This document shows positions 11,503 to 22,839 of a DNA stretch of 64,000 nt, piece after piece. The DNA comes from Euclidia mi (lineage: Eukaryota > Arthropoda > Insecta > Lepidoptera > Erebidae), in the NCBI GenBank assembly GCA_944739405.2, contig OX123205.2, positions 34,368,475 through 34,432,474 of the forward strand, written 5' to 3'. The translations under genes were made by a program, and so were the position numbers. Each line of letters opens with the position of its first letter. The stretch's first letter is position 1. Under the pieces are notes generated by a model. It was given only the letters and a program-made list of their open reading frames with translations. It did not search any database and was not told where the DNA came from.

Positions 11503-11616
11503 CTGCAGGCAGTATATGGAACAGACAGGGCTTGGTTTGCCGTCCAACAGAATTCGTGCCGGAGCATTGCACCCAGCCGTAGTCAGCTGATGTATTCACC
11601 ATGTAGACGTATGTGC
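11503..11616 (-). CDS. Side-family exon: end of Ig domain 5
   Basis: Reads TYVYMVNTSADYGWVQCSGT, NSVGRQTKPC and LFHILPA after a split Gly codon. D-Y-G-W-V-Q-C holds the second Ig5 cysteine, and GTNSVGRQ...PCLFHILPA is the Ig5 to fibronectin linker typical of the family. Acceptor TCTTAG in phase 1, donor GTAAAA in phase 1 (weaker than its neighbours). Confidence 0.87.
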
Positions 11617-12153
11617 CTAAGACAAAGAAACGTTATTAATAGACGACTCACACTCTTGAATCTGATCCAAAACGAAGTACAGTCTGAATTTTAGCAATTA
11701 GGTAGAGACAATTATAATATTCATATTAAGGATAAATCACACCTAGACTCGGAAAAGATGACAGTAATTACCACGTTAACAAATCCTGGTCAAATCCACG
11801 ACATTTGCTATGAAAAGAGTTGGTTGATATGCCATGTGTGCAGGTCTCGGGTTCAATCTTTTTGTCTTTACATTCTATGAATATTTAGAAGATCAATAAA
11901 AAATTAACACACGCACACACTCACACACACATAACCATAAAAATTATGCAAAATGGTTGCAAAAAAACAACCAAAGCCTCTCCTTTCGAAGTCGGTTGAA
12001 AAGATACCAAAATTATAGCAATTATTATTTTGTCGAAATTTTACTTGCAGACTATTAGTGGTGACCTTCATACATAATAAGAACTTACTTTAGAGGTATT
12101 AAATAGAGTCTGCATGGTGTACATAATATAGGTAGGTAGATATATTAAGTTAC

Positions 12154-12247
12154 CTGGCATGTTAGGCACAGTAGTCATCGGTGAAGTGGCGAGCTCGTGC
12201 TTGCTGTGAGCTGAACTATTGAACCACCACTGGAATGACATTGGCTC
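12154..12247 (-). CDS. Side-family exon: middle of Ig domain 5
   Basis: Reads EPMSFQWWFNSSAHSKHELA then TSPMTTVPNMP. FQWWFN is the Ig core tryptophan strand following directly on the CELDANPK of the previous exon. A sequon NSS is present. Acceptor TTCCCAG in phase 0; donor GTAACT, slightly off consensus, in phase 1. 94 bp. Ig5 is therefore split over three exons, where the other complete domains I see use two. Confidence 0.85.
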
Positions 12248-12299
12248 CTGGGAACAAATACAAGGTCTAGTTTAAAGCTACGCTGAAAGGTGAAAGAAG

Positions 12300-15200
12300 A
12301 ATTGTGACAGAACATCTTCGATCGAATCTCGATTGATTCCCAATCGGCCCATACTTTGATCAGATTAGTATACACAAGCATGGTGCATACAAGATATTTG
12401 TGTAGGTAGAGATGTAGCATGACCGTTTAAACACACAAGTAAAATATTAGTTTGTAATATGTTACATGTCTATAAATGAATCAAAAATAATAAAAAAACA
12501 TTATTGGTGATTTGCTTACAAATATACTGCCAGGTCAAAAATTCGTTGTTGTATAGAATTTATTTTGTGTCAATCTATTAAATTTAATTAAGATTATTAG
12601 TTACAAACCGTAATATTGTCGCCAGTGGTTTCCTCCGTTTTCCTTTTTCAACATAACCGTGCTCGTCAGGGTCCATATTTGGTCTAATTGTGCATGTAAT
12701 AGGTATCATGAAAAGATGTGGAGCGCAATAAAACATTTGAATATATTTATCTTCTCCCCATACACCATATTTGAATGAAGAAAGACACTCCGTGGCGACA
12801 GCTTAAACTACCTGCTACGCCGTACGTTCACTAAATTTTACCCTTCCAACTAATTTACCGTCACCGAAATTTCCAAAACTCCTTTCAACAGCAGTCACAA
12901 ACTATCGTATGGGTTTCATTTATTTCGCACACAAATATCGAAAGTATACCAAGGGTCCTTCGTATCCTCAAACGGTTTCTCATGAATATCGTAATACACC
13001 ATCAACCGAGGATATTACCTGTTTCTATAGCTACGTTCATGGGGAAATTTGCCCCAGCTTCCTCTTCGTTTGTTTTATTTATTTAGTGGTGTATTGAATG
13101 TTACGTAGTTATTGATTTATTTGGTTTCGGGGAAACATGGCTATTGTGGGCACATGGAAAATTTCGAAATGGATAGCTATAAAACGGATAAACACGACAA
13201 GTCAAGGTATACAGTTGTAGTACGATTATAATACTTATTTCCTACGCCATAAGAACGGTACGAAGGTCAAAGTGTTTAGCTGTGTGTAAGTACCTGCTAC
13301 GCTAGAGGTCTTTAGTTCGATTCCTAGATATAACAAATATTTGTGTAATGAGCATGATGTGTGTACCTTCAAATATATCGAAAAATAAATAGTTAGGATT
13401 ATAACCTTAATTTTAATATGGGTGGCTATTGAACAATTTTATAAAAACATCGCGATCACGTGTAGAACAGAGCTTTGTTTAAAATTCAGTACATTCTTTA
13501 TTTCAACACCGATTTTCTAGCTAAAATGTTGAACATTTTTGTTCCAGGACACACTTGGTTAAAATGCTAAGCCATTTTGAGCTTAATTTTATTTTAATAG
13601 CGCAAAGGCTCAATATCATTAGCATTTTGTATAATGCACGCTACATATAGCGATTATAATTATAACATTATTTATAGTCACAGTTTGTAATAAAATATAG
13701 CAATTATTAAAATACATATTATATTTTTTATAAGTCCAAGTTCCGTCTTGGAACGTAATCGAATTTCCGTCCACCCTCTGGTAGAATGCTTCCTGATAAT
13801 TGAATAGGCAGCGAATTAGATAAAATCATGTTGCCATGGTACAAAAATATTACAGCACTGTCTTCGCCATTTTAAAGTTAAAGCTTTAAATTATAAAATA
13901 TAATCAAAGCCGAAACGTTTTGTTCAAATTGAACTATCAAGTATTCAAACCAAGAGGGTTTTATCCAAATCGGTTTGATAGATTCAGAGATTAACAACCT
14001 CAAACAAAATAAACTCTTCATTATTCTGCGTAATTCTAAGAATAGACCATTAACTTACATTACTTTTAATACATATATAATGAGATTCTTCGCAAAATCC
14101 TTGATAACTATGATTCAGTAATCAAATTTAACGAAACCATATTATGATATGGCATTAAGTATATATTAATAAAATTCATGTATTACATGTCGTATTATTA
14201 TATTGAAATCTATACAATATTCATAATTGACTAATCATGAAGATTTCTTACAGACTTGTAAGAAACATATTTATTAATGTAATTTTGTGAGACTGAAATA
14301 GAATTGAGATTATTATTATTGCTTCATGATGGTGCAAATGATACCGTATTAAGTACTCATATCCTATATGTTATAAAGAATAGGTACGAAAGTTGAAAAA
14401 CCAGGGGGCCTAGCCAAATGGCATTTGCTTCTGATTCTACTTTTGCTAATGCTTGGTTACCATGGGAACGCAAGGAATTCCTTCGTAGCTGACCACGTGA
14501 CATATAGAAAACCTATATCAGTTCCACACATTTTTAACCGACTTCAAACAAAAAAAGAAGGAGGAGGTTCTCAATTCGTACGGTATATATATTTTTTTCG
14601 ATGCATGTACACCGATTTCGCCGAGGTTTCTGAACCGATTTACGTAATTCTTTTTTTGTTTGATGCGCAATAGTTTCGAATTGGTTCCATAAAAATTTTA
14701 TTCATGTAGGCCCAGTAGTTTTTATTTTATGAGCATTTTTTTATTTACTTTCAACTATCCTTAAGACTGAAATTCCTATGAATAATAATTGTGACGGCTG
14801 GTGAAATGTCAAATTATCATCACTACAGTTACAAAGGACTACTGACGTCTACACAACAAACTGGCCGGTCGTCAAACATAATAATTAGCAAAAAGGTTTG
14901 AAGACTATTTCATTCATTATTTGGAAATGACAGTTTTAAGTTAGATGACGTAAGCACTCTGTCAAGTGTTCGCTAAATTCGCCACTAATTCATAACAAGG
15001 CGATCGCCGTGCTGATAATACATCCGCTTTACGTTCTAAAGGTGTGAGTTCAAATCCGAGTCATAACAGTTAGTGGATTTTGGTTTTTATTTAATTTGGA
15101 AAATGTTTATGAATATTTGGCAAATATTTTTTTTTATCTTAGGTAGACTTTAAATAAACTAAAGTATAATTGGTATAGATCAATTATATATCTAAGTAGG

Positions 15201-15300
15201 ATTAACATTATAATGTACAGTAAAATAAAACTAATTATATAACTAAACTATCCTAAACTATAAAAGAGCAAAAGTATGAAAAGAAAACTAAATAAAATAT
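12300..15300. other. Intron sequence, little recognised
   Basis: Part of the intron between the Ig5 exons at 12154 and 17419. Mostly AT-rich and unassigned. A block at about 14536 to 14700 (TTTTAACCGACTTCAAAC, then GGAGGTTCTCAATTCG) is a repeat type common in moths, and its AACCGACTTCAAA core recurs in the foldback at 16469 to 16984. The frame at 12909 to 13097 shows no domain. Confidence 0.4.
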
Positions 15301-15309
15301 AATAAAAAA

Positions 15310-15548
15310 TTAAATTCCTCCACCATTTCCATTAAACATGGCAATGCTTATTCTCTCAGCGAGATATAAACCAGCCCTCTGCTCACGGGAAGCATCGATC
15401 AGCCTTCTGGCGATTTCTTTGTATAATGCGCGTGCACTAGGGCCCCATGGCCTCAGCGTTTCGATCCCAAAGGGCTCAAAAACGTAATTACCAGCCAGGT
15501 TTCCGTATTTGCGCCGTTTGAGGGTTTGAGCATCATTAAAATATTATT
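15310..15548 (-). pseudogene. Retroelement-like ORF C-terminal remnant
   Basis: An open minus-strand frame without a start codon ends at a stop at 15310. It reads NDAQTLKRRKYGNLAGNYVF, EPFGIETLRPWGPSARALYK, EIARRLIDASREQRAGLYLA and ERISIAMFNGNGGGI. The pattern E-P-F-G-x-E-T-L-x-P-W-G-P followed by ERISIA...GN resembles the C-terminal tail of some non-LTR retrotransposon proteins. No upstream RT domain is attached. Recognition is from memory of that motif, so the family is tentative. Confidence 0.5.
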
Positions 15549-15600
15549 TAAACATTTCGAATAAAATTAGAAAATTCTAGAAACCTCAAAAAGGAATGGA

Positions 15601-15855
15601 CAGACTGCCTCGTTGGTCTCGCGGCATATATGTGCGCGTGGGATTGGGAGGTCGCGGGTTCGATTCCCGGGTCGGGCAAAGTGTTATTGGGTTTTTCAGT
15701 TAGGAAATTTTCAGTAGCAGCACGGAGTCTGGTAATGTGCCCGGTACGGCAATAGGCTCGCTCCCTATTATGTGGGACCTAAAAATTCATGGGAAATGTG
15801 GGTGTAAACACCTCTGCCTACCCCTTTGGGGATACAGGCGTGAGTCTATAAAAAA
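15601..15855 (+). mobile_element. tRNA-headed SINE, family B
   Basis: The head has TCGTTGGTCTCGCGGC (A-box region) and GGTCGCGGGTTCGATTCCC (B box), at about 15609 to 15680. The body has CGGCAATAGGCTCGCTCCC and TATGTGGGACCTAAAAAT. The tail is CTCTGCCTACCCCTTTGGGG followed by CAGGCGTGAGTCTATAAA, which equals the 3' end of the LINE fragment at 3473 to 3862. This is the most complete family B copy here. Confidence 0.85.
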
Positions 15856-16119
15856 AATATGTCAGACATCGGGTGTCTGGTTTTGTATACCTACGTATTT
15901 AAATTGTATGACAATGAAAAGTTATTATAACATAGAGCTGCTCTGATGATAGAATTGAAAGGTGGCCATGGGAATAACATAGGAACTCAGTAATTAATTG
16001 ACAAAATTTTATAGAGTTTGGGCTCGTTCTCGTCCGATGAAGGAGTGAGGAGAGGTGGCGATACGAACTCAGTAATTACAAAAATCTATTTGAATTGCAC
16101 AATGATGATGATGGTGACT

Positions 16120-16436
16120 TCAAAGACGTAAATCATGCGGTAATGCCATGATTTGTCGATTATTAATGAGACCAAGTCTATTAGCTCTCTGCTCAAAAGA
16201 CTCATTCGCTAGACGCTCTTGGATCTTACCGAGTCTAGAATTATACTGTTTAAGAGTTTCTTGACGTTAACGTGATTTCATATATTTTTCAGGATGTTTA
16301 ATAGTCTCACAAGAACGTAAAACTGTGTCCCGAAGAGCATTTTTACAGAGACGACTACTTTTATCCGTTCCCGTTTCTTGAGATCTATATTTTAAGGCGC
16401 GCAGCACCTTTTGTAGGTCTACCAATAACTAGTTGA
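16120..16436 (-). pseudogene. Unrecognised decayed coding stretch
   Basis: On the minus strand one frame stays open for about 100 codons apart from a single TAA near its middle. It begins LLVDLQKVLRALKYRSQETG, continues SRLCKNALRDTVLRSCETIK to the stop, then gives RQETLKQYNSRLGKIQERLA and FEQRANRLGLINNRQIMALP, closing with a TGA at 16120. The composition is protein-like (charged, helical, few rare residues). I do not recognise the family. It could be a remnant of a transposon gene or a processed pseudogene; the adjoining foldback and SINE favour a transposon-rich origin. Confidence 0.4.
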
Positions 16437-16468
16437 CAATACAACAATAGGTTCACTAAAAAGTATTA

Positions 16469-16984
16469 AATAAAAATAACTACGTTAAAAACAACCGACT
16501 TCAAAAACGGAAAACTGAAAAATAAAGATTTAACATTAATTAAATACTACCTATTATTTATATGTGCTATTTACTAATTGGTTTGAAGTCGGTGCCAAAT
16601 CAAATTTCAAAAGCCTTTAAATTAAAGAAGGCATTTGATAATTCACATGAATTCACATTCTGTTCAATACATTTTCGTATTAATTTTTTTCATTGTTCTT
16701 CGTATTAACTGAAGCTGCCTATAATATTAAGATCAAATTGCTCTTTATTAGGTTTGTTTATGCATCTTTATCTTTATAGTAGTCATTTCATTGTATTAAT
16801 TTGCTCGTATTCATTTAAGTGATTAAAATATTATTATTTGTTTAAGGCTTGGCACCGACTTCAAACCTATTAGTAAATAGCACATGATATAAATAATAGG
16901 TAGTATTTAATTAATGTTAAATCTTTATTATTTTTCACTTTTCCGTATTTGAAGTCGGTTGTTTTTAACGTAGTTATTTTTATT
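16469..16984. mobile_element. Foldback element with inverted arms of about 130 bp
   Basis: The left arm (16469 to about 16600) starts AATAAAAATAACTACGTTAA then AACAACCGACTTCAAAAACG, runs through TTTAACATTAATTAAATACT, and ends GGTTTGAAGTCGGTGCCAA. The right arm (about 16850 to 16984) is its inverted complement with a few mismatches. About 250 bp of AT-rich, non-coding sequence separate them. A transcript would form a very long hairpin. Confidence 0.85.
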
Positions 16985-17418
16985 GCATTTAGCAATTAGC
17001 GATACCGCTAATCGAATGCCGTTTGGCTACAGGCCCTTTTTACAGTTTTGATAGCTTTCAGAAACCTATTTAATGTTAAGCAAACATGAAAGTCTTGTAA
17101 ACAAACAAGCGGGTTAAACAGTCAGGCAATAAAGGTTTTTTTATACCTAAACACAGTAGAAAGGATGTGGCCAAACGGTCGTAATATGTGAGTTGTGACG
17201 CGTATCTTGAAATTCGATTAGACTGCCAGACGAATTGATGTAATAGTAATTCCAGTAGCTATCGAACGTTTGTACTCGCGCATTCTGTGACTAACTGACA
17301 TTTTCCTCACTAACCTCCCTCACTATAGGGTTATTTGGTTAAAATAATGCACGTGACTGCATCCAGTGGATATCGTATGCGTCTACACTCATGTGTAGCT
17401 GTTGCAATAATACCTTAC

Positions 17419-17513
17419 CTTTGGATTAGCGTCTAGTTCACACTCAATGTCAATGACCTCTCCTCTCGCAGCCCTCACAACCAGCGGGGTCGATGATCTA
17501 CACGTTGGCACAA
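17419..17513 (-). CDS. Side-family exon: start of Ig domain 5
   Basis: Reads VPTCRSSTPLVVRAARGEVI then DIECELDANPK after a split Phe codon. The PTCR start and the ECELDANP stretch around the first Ig5 cysteine fit Side Ig5. Acceptor TGTCGCAG in phase 1; donor AAG/GTAAGG in phase 0. This is one of the shortest exons (95 bp) and lies in introns of about 4 to 5 kb on each side. Confidence 0.88.
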
Positions 17514-17668
17514 CTGCGACAAAAGAAAAAAAATGTTGTAAACTAGCTACAGTAGGACATCTTGAAAAGCAAATCTTACAAAGCTACTCCAAAGGGATGG
17601 CAATTTGCCATGTTTTAGACCAGTGTCAGTCTGTTCAAGGGCACTGACTTCGAGTTACGATCGTCAAA

Positions 17669-17785
17669 TACTGTCATAACAATTGAATACGCAAATAACT
17701 ACGAAAAGTCTGTGGTGTGCGCCGTGGTTTGAGCCCGATACCCTCTGCATTGCAGTCTGTTGGTGTCTTCACTTGAATATCGCTG
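17669..17785 (-). mobile_element. SINE family A fragment (head)
   Basis: On the minus strand it keeps the tRNA-like head with AGACTGCAATGCAGAGGGT and the CACGGCGCACACC region, then GACTTTTCGTAGTTATTTGC, and stops at about 17669 without the body. It lies 150 bp from the acceptor of the Ig5 exon at 17419. Confidence 0.6.
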
Positions 17786-17883
17786 TCTTACTCTCGTCGC
17801 TTTTCTCCCAAATTTATTTGATACATATCCATATCATATTTGATACATTTGATACATACCCTGCTCTTTTTACGAAATCAGTG

Positions 17884-18105
17884 GAAAACGAGCAGACGGG
17901 TCGCTCGATCGTAAGCATCTAACGCCGCCCATGGACACAAACAACACTGAAGTTGTCACAAGCCGCCATTTGGGTTGGAAAAAGGAATCGGAGGATGATT
18001 GGGACGAGGTAAAAGGAATAGGGAATGGGACTGCCAGCACTCTCACTCACAGAACGAAACGCAACAGTATAGGTACCGTTACTTTACGTAGATATTCTCT
18101 AAGAT
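17884..18105. repeat. Dispersed repeat related to 10880 to 11150
   Basis: Carries AAACGAGCAGACGGGTCGCT, CGCCGCCCATGGACAC and CTCTCACTCACAGAACGAAACGCAACAGTATA-type sequence, read in two pieces. It shows a better preserved first part than the copy at 10880. Frames across it are not real genes. Confidence 0.5.
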
Positions 18106-18249
18106 TTCTGAAATCAGCAAGGCTGTACTTCCTAAGATTAACCAGCTGTAAATATCTGCAAGGTGTATCTTCCCATTCATCAGCCGCAACTTACAGCTTT
18201 AAGTTTCAAAGCCTACAAAAGCGTCACTTACAAATTACTTGATCCTTCA

Positions 18250-19680
18250 TAATAACTTCCTGAACATTTTCTTAGCGAAGTATCGCAACTTCCTACGACC
18301 TTCAAGGACTATGATTGATACTTTAGCATATTTCTAAAGTCATATTGATTCCTCTAAAGTTGCCCTTTGACAAGCTATAACAAATTTTGCTGTAAATAGA
18401 TAGCAATTATAACTACCAAGTTACATTCTAAAGTTTGCTGGCTATGGCAATATCCATAAATATTTATGATGTGATTTGATAACAAACGATTTTAGGAGGT
18501 CCTGGACGGATTATGTTAGGTATGAATTATGATTCAATTTCCCATCATAAAATTTGAAATAATTGGAATAATAGGGATTGAGTCGTGTGGCTTATAAAAT
18601 CTATTATCATTATTAGGCTCTTAGTTTACGTAAAAATAATAAAACCACGTCTGTGTCATATCTCGTTTTTCTTTTTTAATTTCGGAGACACTTAAACAAT
18701 TTATTTATTTAATTTGTCAGTAAGAAATAAATGGTGGACACTTCTATGTTGAAATTTTGTTAATTGCGTAGAAAAATTAAATTTTACTTCATTTGAGCTT
18801 ACTCTGGTGTCGACCTTTCTAGGCCACCCAAAGGCCTTCGAATTAGCCTAACGATGCTTGCACTGAGACCGATGGGTTATGTTCTTCCGAAGCAGGATAC
18901 GCTTTGATGTAGATGCTACAGTAAGCGGTCACCCAACCAAGTGGTGAGTTCTGTCTACGTTGCTTTATACTACTCAGGCTGAAGATAAATTACGAATTAC
19001 TTGTCGATAAATACCTAGCTTACCTAGCTTATGACCAATAGTGGAAGTCTGATCATAAAATACACAACCGCGCCCTATAGGTAAAGTCCAAACATTACAA
19101 GGTTTAGGTATAAGCGTTTAGACGAAAAACAGCGTCATCTAGCGTGACTTTCAACAACCTAAAACAATACCCCTTTACCTCAAGATTCAACAAAAAACTT
19201 AATTACCACTATTCAGTCTACTGAAAAAAGTTCCTTAAACCGCGGGAACGCAAGCACACCGCGGTTAACAAGCAACCGCTTCCCGACGTTTCGTGCTTCT
19301 AAAGGCTTGTACAGCGAAATATCATTCACACCACTCCCTTTGTTCCATTGTAAATGCACTTTCAGTCGGTTCCGCCTAGTTCTGTTATGAAACATATTTT
19401 TAATTTTAGCGCAGAGTTATTTCTGAAGAATACGAATATACCAACTCGATGGGAATGAAATGCAATAAATGGCTTCGATTTAGGATTTAGATAACTTTGA
19501 AAATGAAATGTTAAATAAATTATTTGGGTTTTGAATCGTGAATTACAATATTTTTTTTAATGCTGGAATTTTCATAAATGACTGTGTGGTGTGTCAAAAT
19601 ATTGGGTTATTATTTGTTTACCTATTTAAAATTAAACTCGAGAAAAGTCTAAACATACCTACACGACGTAAATATAAACG
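18250..19680. other. Intron sequence, mostly unassigned
   Basis: Intron between Ig4 and Ig5 exons. A segment at about 18900 to 18960 (AGCGGTCACCCAACCAAGTG) recurs loosely at 38880 to 38940, so it is a dispersed repeat of unknown type. The frame at 19213 to 19395 has no recognisable domain. Confidence 0.35.
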
Positions 19681-19682
19681 AC

Positions 19683-20085
19683 TAAATTATCCTTTTTTTT
19701 TATAGACTCACGCGTGTATCCCCGAAGGGGTAGACCGGTAGGGTAATATTAGACCCAAATTTCACCATGTTTTTTTTTTTATTGTACCACATTCACACAA
19801 CACCATCTAGTCCCAAACTAAGCAGAGCTTGTACTATGGGTACTAGATAATGGATAGACATACATATATAATTTTTTTTTGTAAATACCTACATATCATA
19901 CATAGAAACACCCAGACCAAGACAAACATCCATGTTCATGCACACAAATGTTTGACTTGAGCGGGAATCGAACCCGCGACCTGCGACGTAGCAGTCGCTT
20001 ACACTCCCGCTACGCCAATCGGCCGTATTTTTAGGTCCCATGTAAATGGGGGCGAGCCTATTGCCGTTACCGGACACATCAATTA
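19683..20085 (-). mobile_element. SINE family B interrupted by SINE family C
   Basis: The outer element on the minus strand has GTAACGGCAATAGGCTCGCC and ATGGGACCTAAAAATA at 20025 to 20085, then resumes at 19766 with CATGGTGAAATTTGGGTC and the tail CTACCCCTTCGGGGATACAC to 19683. The insert (about 19767 to 20029, minus) is a family C SINE with head CGATTGGCGTAGCGGGAG, B box GGTCGCGGGTTCGATTCCC, body CAAACATTTGTGTGCATGAA and an A-rich tail. The insertion is therefore younger than its host SINE. Confidence 0.75.
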
Positions 20086-20233
20086 TCCATTTAGTGTGAA
20101 TAAATTATGCTTGCTTGACCACGACCGTTGCAAATCGGTCGAAACATCGAAAAGTACCGACCTAAATATATATGCATTAAATATCTTATTTCCCGAATTT
20201 CCCACGATATCACTAAGAAAATGTTAAATTTAA

Positions 20234-20791
20234 CCCTTGTATAACACAGTGGGGTAATTTGTCAACCCAGGCGCATAAAACTTGATATATATTTTTTTCA
20301 GTGAATCTAATGCCATTTCGTTTTGCGCTTGAAGCTCGGAGACGTGTTACGTGAAATAAACCATCCGTCTGGTCTACACAGGTATGTGGGATGAATAATT
20401 ACTCAAGTTACGTATGCTTTAATTTATTATCAACCTACTATATCATATTCATAATATTTTTAAAATTTCATTTTGAGTTTCGAATTTGTTTAGGACATAT
20501 AGTCTATGTTCAATTAATGTAAGTTTATTTTTACCACAGTTATTCCGCAAGATTTTTTTAGGAGACTGTTTTGGAGACTGTTAGTTGAACTGAAAAATCT
20601 ATGTCTTTGTTAACGTTGATTAAAATATACTACTATATGCTAGACTGATGTTTCATTACTACTAATATAATATATAAACTTCAAAACTAATTTATCTTGT
20701 ATAGGTACTGTGACTTGTTAATGTCCGATTGGGGTAATTTTTACCCCAGGGTGTTAATTCTGTAACCAAAAATAAGGATGTTACTTAAGGG
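20234..20791. mobile_element. piggyBac-like MITE (558 bp) with TTAA flanks
   Basis: TTAA (20230 to 20233) is followed by CCCTTGTATAACACAG, and the other end reads CTGTT-type complement ...GTTACTTAAGGG before TTAA (20792 to 20795). The ends are inverted and agree as CCCTT...TAACA. Subterminal GGGGTAATTTGTCAACCC and GGGGTAATTTTTACCCC hairpins lie inside each end. There is no transposase frame. TTAA duplication and CCCT-type ends are hallmarks of the piggyBac superfamily; the assignment is by ends only. Confidence 0.65.
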
Positions 20792-20859
20792 TTAAATAAA
20801 ATGTGTGAGAGTAACCGCGGTCATCCTTTAGTTATTCTATATCAATACTTATACTTATA

Positions 20860-21060
20860 ATATAATAAAGAGGAAAGATTTGTATTTTTGTAAGTTTGTA
20901 ACGAATAAACTAAAAAAGTACAGAACCGATTTAAAAAATTCTTTGACCATTGTAATGCGGCGTTATCTCTAAGTAACAAAGGCTATATTTATTTCTAGAA
21001 AATATTATTTAAAAAGTAAATGTCCACCCGTGCGAAGCCGGAAGGACGGATCGCAAGTTG
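20860..21060 (-). mobile_element. RTE-type SINE, family F, degraded
   Basis: Read on the minus strand it ends near TACAAATCTTTCCTCTTTAT and begins near the CACCCGTGCGAAGCCGG complement at 21020 to 21050, the usual GC-rich start of such elements. It is shorter and more diverged than the copies near 61483 and 62258. Confidence 0.45.
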
Positions 21061-21873
21061 ACAATAAAAGAGATTTTAATTCGTCAACCAAAAAAGTTTT
21101 GATATACCTGGTGCCAAGTAAGTTGAGCTTACTAAATCATAAAAAAATGATTGCTTGTTTGGCACAGATACTAAAAAGTAAGATTCGATTAAGTTTGACT
21201 ATAACTCCTTACCGTTTTCTGTTGGGTCCAAAATCCCTTAGAATATTTTCAAGTTCTTTGACACCAAGACAGAAAGAAGGTTACCTATCACGTTACGAGG
21301 AAACGTATGTTGGTGTACTATAAGATTTTTGATGTACAAGTGCAATAATGCAAGATTTGTAGAAGCTCAGGAGGCAATTGGTTTCCAGACCCCTATTGGC
21401 AGAGGTCAGTATTGGCAGGTTTTCTTCTGGCAGTCGTTGAAGCAGGTATTGCTTTCCCTTTACTATTTTACAAATAATTACGCGGTTGGGTGCATTTCTC
21501 ACCCACCCATTGCTTTAACTAGTTTTCTTCCTGTGAGTTTCGGTTACCACGAGTAATGACAATCTATCTGATTTTCTAAAGTACAGGCAATATTATTGGA
21601 TCATCATTGATCATCATAATATCAACCTAGAGATGACTTCCACTGGACCTTTGTCCAGCAGTAGACAACTACATTTATAGGACTAGGACTAGACTAGGCT
21701 CTCTACATTTATATATTAATGCATAGGTTCATCATAATCCGTTTAGTAGTTTTAGCATGTAAGAATAACAAACGTCCATCCTCACAGATATTTGCGTTCA
21801 GAAAAGGTACAAGTAGTTCTTTGAATTATTTGTCACCAAGCCATATCTAAATAAATTATTGAATGTTACTTAC

Positions 21874-22027
21874 ATTTAACATCCAGAATAAGATTCTCGC
21901 TAGAACCTTCGCCCAAGCTATTCCTGGCTAAGCACACGTACGCCCCGGCGGCCTTTTTCGATACTCGTTGAAGAACCAAGCTCTGGTTGGCTACAAGCAC
22001 TCCTGGACCAGGTTTGACAACCACACC
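21874..22027 (-). CDS. Side-family exon: end of Ig domain 4
   Basis: Reads GVVVKPGPGVLVANQSLVLQ, RVSKKAAGAYVCLARNSLGE and GSSENLILDVK. The A-G-x-Y-x-C pattern supplies the second Ig4 cysteine; ARNSLGEG is the usual Ig F-G turn. One sequon (NQS) is present. Acceptor CCAACAG in phase 0, donor GTAAGT in phase 1. Fifty-one full codons, all open. Confidence 0.92.
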
Positions 22028-22437
22028 CTGTTGGAACAAACAATGTTATAAATATTTGAGCAAAGAAAATGTTCACATACTTGTTTTTACATAGGTGTGG
22101 GAGCCACCATTCTATAAGGAATACATCTAAGATCTCTTTTGTCATTTCAATATATTGGCTTTAATATATGTATTCACTTATACCTATCACTTAGTTATTA
22201 CGCAGTGAAGGCAGAATATCTCTTAAAGAGAAAGTTGCGCCTTAGACCCTTGGGTACTTAGATCGAGAGACCGCTCTCTAGTCCAAGCCGATTTACAAAA
22301 TATATTTTAGCTTTGCCTCAGAGCGACTGTCGTCTGATCTCCTTCACCTATAAAGACAGCGATATTCCATGGCGTAGACCTTATTTTAACGGCATTAATA
22401 ACTCTTGAATATAATTTTTTTTCAATTGATACGTCTT

Positions 22438-22680
22438 ACTGGGGGTGTGTAAGCGACTGCTACGCCTGAGGTCGCGGGTTCGATTCTCGCTCAAGTCAAA
22501 CATTTGTGTGCATGAACTTGGATGTTTGTCTTGGTCTGGGTGTTTCTAGGTATGATATGTATGTATTTACAAAAAAAGTATATATATATGTTTATCCATT
22601 ACCTAGTAGCCATAGTACAAGCTCTGTTTAGTTTGGGACTAGATGGTGATGTGTGTATGTGGTAGAATAATATTATATTA
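22438..22680 (+). mobile_element. tRNA-headed SINE, family C
   Basis: Head remnant GTGTAAGCGACTGCTACGCC and B box GGTCGCGGGTTCGATTCTC at 22446 to 22486, then CATTTGTGTGCATGAACTTG, TTGTCTTGGTCTGGGTGTTT, a TATATA run, and GTACAAGCTCTGTTTAGTTT near the end. It matches the insert at 19767 to 20029 on the other strand. Confidence 0.8.
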
Positions 22681-22839
22681 TTTATATTATTACTTTATAC
22701 GCCTGTCATAAGCAATATCAAGAGCATCTCAAACAAAAGCCAGTGGCTATCCAATTTGTTGCTAATTATATACGAATAAGTCTTCCTGAATACAATTAGG
22801 CAGTTGTTTTAATTACTTTGGCTCGTTTCCCTACTCCGT

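Noticed and set aside
19889..20077. A functional tRNA gene (also at 15609, 23756, 32247 and 8050)
   Set aside because: The A and B boxes belong to SINE heads followed by SINE bodies and tails; none folds as a complete clean cloverleaf by eye.
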